Of a DNA stretch of 8,479 nt, positions 6,285 to 8,479 are shown one piece after another. Position 1 is the stretch's first letter. Each line of letters starts with the position of its first letter. The DNA comes from an uncultured Oscillochloris sp. (GTDB lineage: Bacteria > Chloroflexota > Chloroflexia > Chloroflexales > Chloroflexaceae): assembly GCA_903877945.1 (NCBI GenBank), contig CAIRFY010000632.1, positions 1 through 8,479 on the forward strand, read 5' to 3'. The notes beneath the pieces were generated by a model. The model worked only from the letters and a program-made list of their open reading frames with translations, searched no databases and had not been told where the DNA came from. The position numbers and the translations under genes are program-made.

Positions 6285-7166
6285 CTACTTCAGCACGCCG
6301 CGCTTACGCAGTTGCGAAAGCACAAACTCATCAACCGGGACGGAGGTATCGACGGTCAGGTAGTTCATGCCGCGCCCGGTGCAGAAGCTCTCGATCTCCG
6401 CACGCCAGGTGGCCAGGTTCTCGCGGTAGCGCTGGATCAGGCCAATGTCGGCGCTGATCTCCACCGGCTCGCCGCCCTCCACATCCACCAGCTTAAAGTC
6501 GCCATCAAGCTCGGGCGCGATCTCCTGGGGGGCCAGGATGTGCATCACCGTCACTTCAAAGGGACGCGACGAGAAGGCAGCGAGGGCGTCCTTCCAGCCA
6601 GCGTCGAGCAGGTCGGAGCAGAGCAGCAGCGGGCCGGGGGTGCGCGCTGTCTGCACGTAGGTACGGCAGGTTTTGGCCAGGTCGCCGCCCTTGCCGGGCA
6701 CGAGGCGCTGGAGGAAGCCGAAGAGCGGCAGTGCGCCGCGCTTGCCGCGCACGCTCGGGAGCGTAGCAGCCGGCGGCCCGGCCCCGAAGGTACTCACGCT
6801 CACCCGGTCAAGGTTGCTCAGGGCGATATAGCCAAAGGCTGCGGCAAGCTGCTGCGCGTAACGCAGCTTGTTCGGTTCGCCCCAGTCCATACTGGCGCTG
6901 GTGTCCACCAGCAAATGGACGCTCAGCTCCTCTTCGGCCACAAACAGTTTGAGGTAGAAACGCTCGGCGCGGGCGTAGAGGTTCCAGTCAATCTGGCGGA
7001 TGTCATCGCCGGTGGCGTAGGGCCGAAAGTCGGCGAACTCCACCGACGCGCCGCGCCGTGGGCTGCGCCGCTCGCCCTGGATGTCACCCGCCATCGCCCG
7101 CCGGGTGAGGATGCTCAGACGGTCGAGCTTGCGCAGGAATGATGATTCGAGCAGAGGATCTGTCAT
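6285..7166 (-). CDS. DUF58 family protein with VWA-like metal-binding motif
   Basis: This 293-residue protein, apparently soluble because no signal peptide or membrane segment is seen, carries the DUF58 core at about 41-80: VEFADFRPYATGDDIRQIDW, then NLYARAERFYLKLFVAEEE. This is followed by a VWA-like strand and metal site, LLVDTSASM (Asp88, Ser90, Ser92), and LLCSDLLDAGW at about 180-191. Length and motif order are typical. DUF58 proteins are commonly encoded next to MoxR ATPases and are thought to work with them; the precise substrate is unknown. The ATG at 7166 is chosen because MTDPLLESSFLRKLDRLSIL looks like the family start; an upstream TTG at 7190 would lie in repeat DNA. No SD lies directly before 7166. 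The nearest is at the end of the moxR gene, separated by a hairpin repeat. Confidence 0.92.
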   Translation of the reverse strand: MTDPLLESSFLRKLDRLSILTRRAMAGDIQGERRSPRRGASVEFADFRPYATGDDIRQIDWNLYARAERFYLKLFVAEEELSVHLLVDTSASMDWGEPNKLRYAQQLAAAFGYIALSNLDRVSVSTFGAGPPAATLPSVRGKRGALPLFGFLQRLVPGKGGDLAKTCRTYVQTARTPGPLLLCSDLLDAGWKDALAAFSSRPFEVTVMHILAPQEIAPELDGDFKLVDVEGGEPVEISADIGLIQRYRENLATWRAEIESFCTGRGMNYLTVDTSVPVDEFVLSQLRKRGVLK

Positions 7167-7227
7167 GTGAATGCAAAATGCAAAATGCAAAATGCAAAAT
7201 GTTCAATTTTGCATTTTGCATTTTGCA

Positions 7228-7228
<1 letters not shown>
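7163..7228 (-). other. Possible 21-codon bridging ORF between the MoxR and DUF58 genes
   Basis: The moxR gene ends ...AAGGAGGAGTAATG. The ATG (7228-7226) overlaps its stop codon TAA and starts a frame of 21 codons running through the hairpin repeat. That frame stops at TGA (7165-7163), which overlaps the DUF58 start as ATGA. The only nearby SD thus serves this short frame, and ribosomes finishing it would arrive on the DUF58 start. The peptide itself (MQNAKCK...) is simple repeat translation with no expected function. The SD-to-ATG spacing is only about 4 nt. Coupling is an inference. Confidence 0.3.

Positions 7229-7229
<1 letters not shown>
7170..7229. repeat. Inverted heptamer repeat (AAAATGC) forming a 24-bp hairpin inside the operon
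   Basis: About four and a half copies of the heptamer AAAATGC (7170-7200) are followed by a 5-base loop and about three and a half copies in opposite orientation (7206-7229). Bases 7177-7200 pair perfectly with 7206-7229. The right arm reaches into the moxR stop codon (7228-7230) and the left arm ends 4 bases before the DUF58 ATG, so the element fills the whole gap. It separates the SD-like sequence at the moxR 3' end from the DUF58 start. It could attenuate or stabilise the operon transcript. Confidence 0.9.
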
Positions 7230-8238
<1,009 letters not shown>

Positions 8239-8251
8239 TGAGGCTCCTTAT

Positions 8252-8479
8252 GTGACTGGGTGATACGGTGACTGGGTGACACGGTGATACGGTGATACGG
8301 TGACACGGTGACACGGTGACGCGGTGACACGGTGACACGGTGACGCGGTGACGCGGTGATACGGTGATACGGTGATACGGTGATACGGTGATACGGTGAT
8401 ACGGTGATACGGTGATACGGTGATACGGTGATACGGTGATACGGTGATACGGTGATACGGTGATACGGTGATACGGTGA
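8252..8479. repeat. Octamer tandem array (GTGATACG and variants), runs off the window end
   Basis: From 8252 there are 28.5 uninterrupted 8-bp units. The first 13 (8252-8355) are mixed: GTGACTGG, GTGATACG, GTGACACG and GTGACGCG. The remaining 15.5 (8356-8479) are all identical GTGATACG. The array begins 14 bases upstream of the moxR ATG, just beyond the SD, so it occupies the leader and promoter region of the operon. No promoter hexamers are found in it. Its full length is unknown because the window stops inside it. Confidence 0.97.

Noticed and set aside
6255..7142. 295-codon plus-strand ORF
   Set aside because: It is the antisense shadow of the DUF58 gene, with no recognisable domain.
8252..8479. 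CRISPR array
   Set aside because: Units are 8 bp, contiguous and without spacers, and no cas gene is present.

Overview
The window reads as chromosomal DNA of a GC-rich, filamentous-type Chloroflexota bacterium, most likely Chloroflexales (Roseiflexus/Oscillochloris-like). The grounds are indirect: GC-rich coding with good Shine-Dalgarno (SD) sites, a Uma2-family protein with a charged heptad tail (a family expanded in Cyanobacteria and Chloroflexota), a MoxR/DUF58/BatA-like cluster, and low-complexity tandem repeats between genes. No rRNA or marker gene is present, so the placement is an inference. All six genes lie on the minus strand, so transcription runs from high to low coordinates.

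Layout in order of transcription. (1) 8252-8479: an octamer array (GTGATACG and variants, 28.5 copies) fills the DNA upstream of the first gene and runs off the window edge. (2) 8238-3555: a four-gene operon. It encodes a MoxR-type AAA+ ATPase, a DUF58 protein with a VWA-like metal site, a Uma2-family PD-(D/E)XK protein and a BatA-like membrane VWA protein. The last two gaps are 11-13 nt with SD sites close to or overlapping the previous stop codon; the first gap (61 nt) holds a heptamer-repeat hairpin. (3) 3206-3554: no gene. It holds a roughly 166-bp inverted-repeat element that looks like a MITE (terminal inverted repeats flanked by 12-bp near-identical direct repeats), and then a strong promoter with a 12-bp palindrome. 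(4) 3205-2030: an acyl-CoA dehydrogenase with its own promoter. (5) 1681-2029: no gene; a 30-copy heptamer array touches the dehydrogenase stop codon, and a palindrome lies ahead of the next gene. (6) 1680-136: a polytopic DUF4173-family membrane protein. (7) 1-135: a long nested inverted repeat and a four-copy heptamer array just after the last stop codon.

How the genes fit together. MoxR ATPases are generally thought to act as chaperone-like remodellers for co-encoded VWA proteins. Here the pair would be the soluble DUF58 protein and the membrane-anchored BatA-like protein, both with intact DxSxS metal-site motifs. The Uma2 protein sits inside this operon and is the odd member. The acyl-CoA dehydrogenase and the DUF4173 protein look like independent units.

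The most distinctive property of the window is that almost every space between transcription units, plus one inside the operon, carries a different 7- or 8-bp tandem repeat. Three of these arrays carry an inverted copy that can fold into a hairpin. They resemble the short tandemly repeated repetitive (STRR) heptamers described in filamentous cyanobacteria. No CRISPR array, tRNA or rRNA gene, phage gene or transposase gene was seen.
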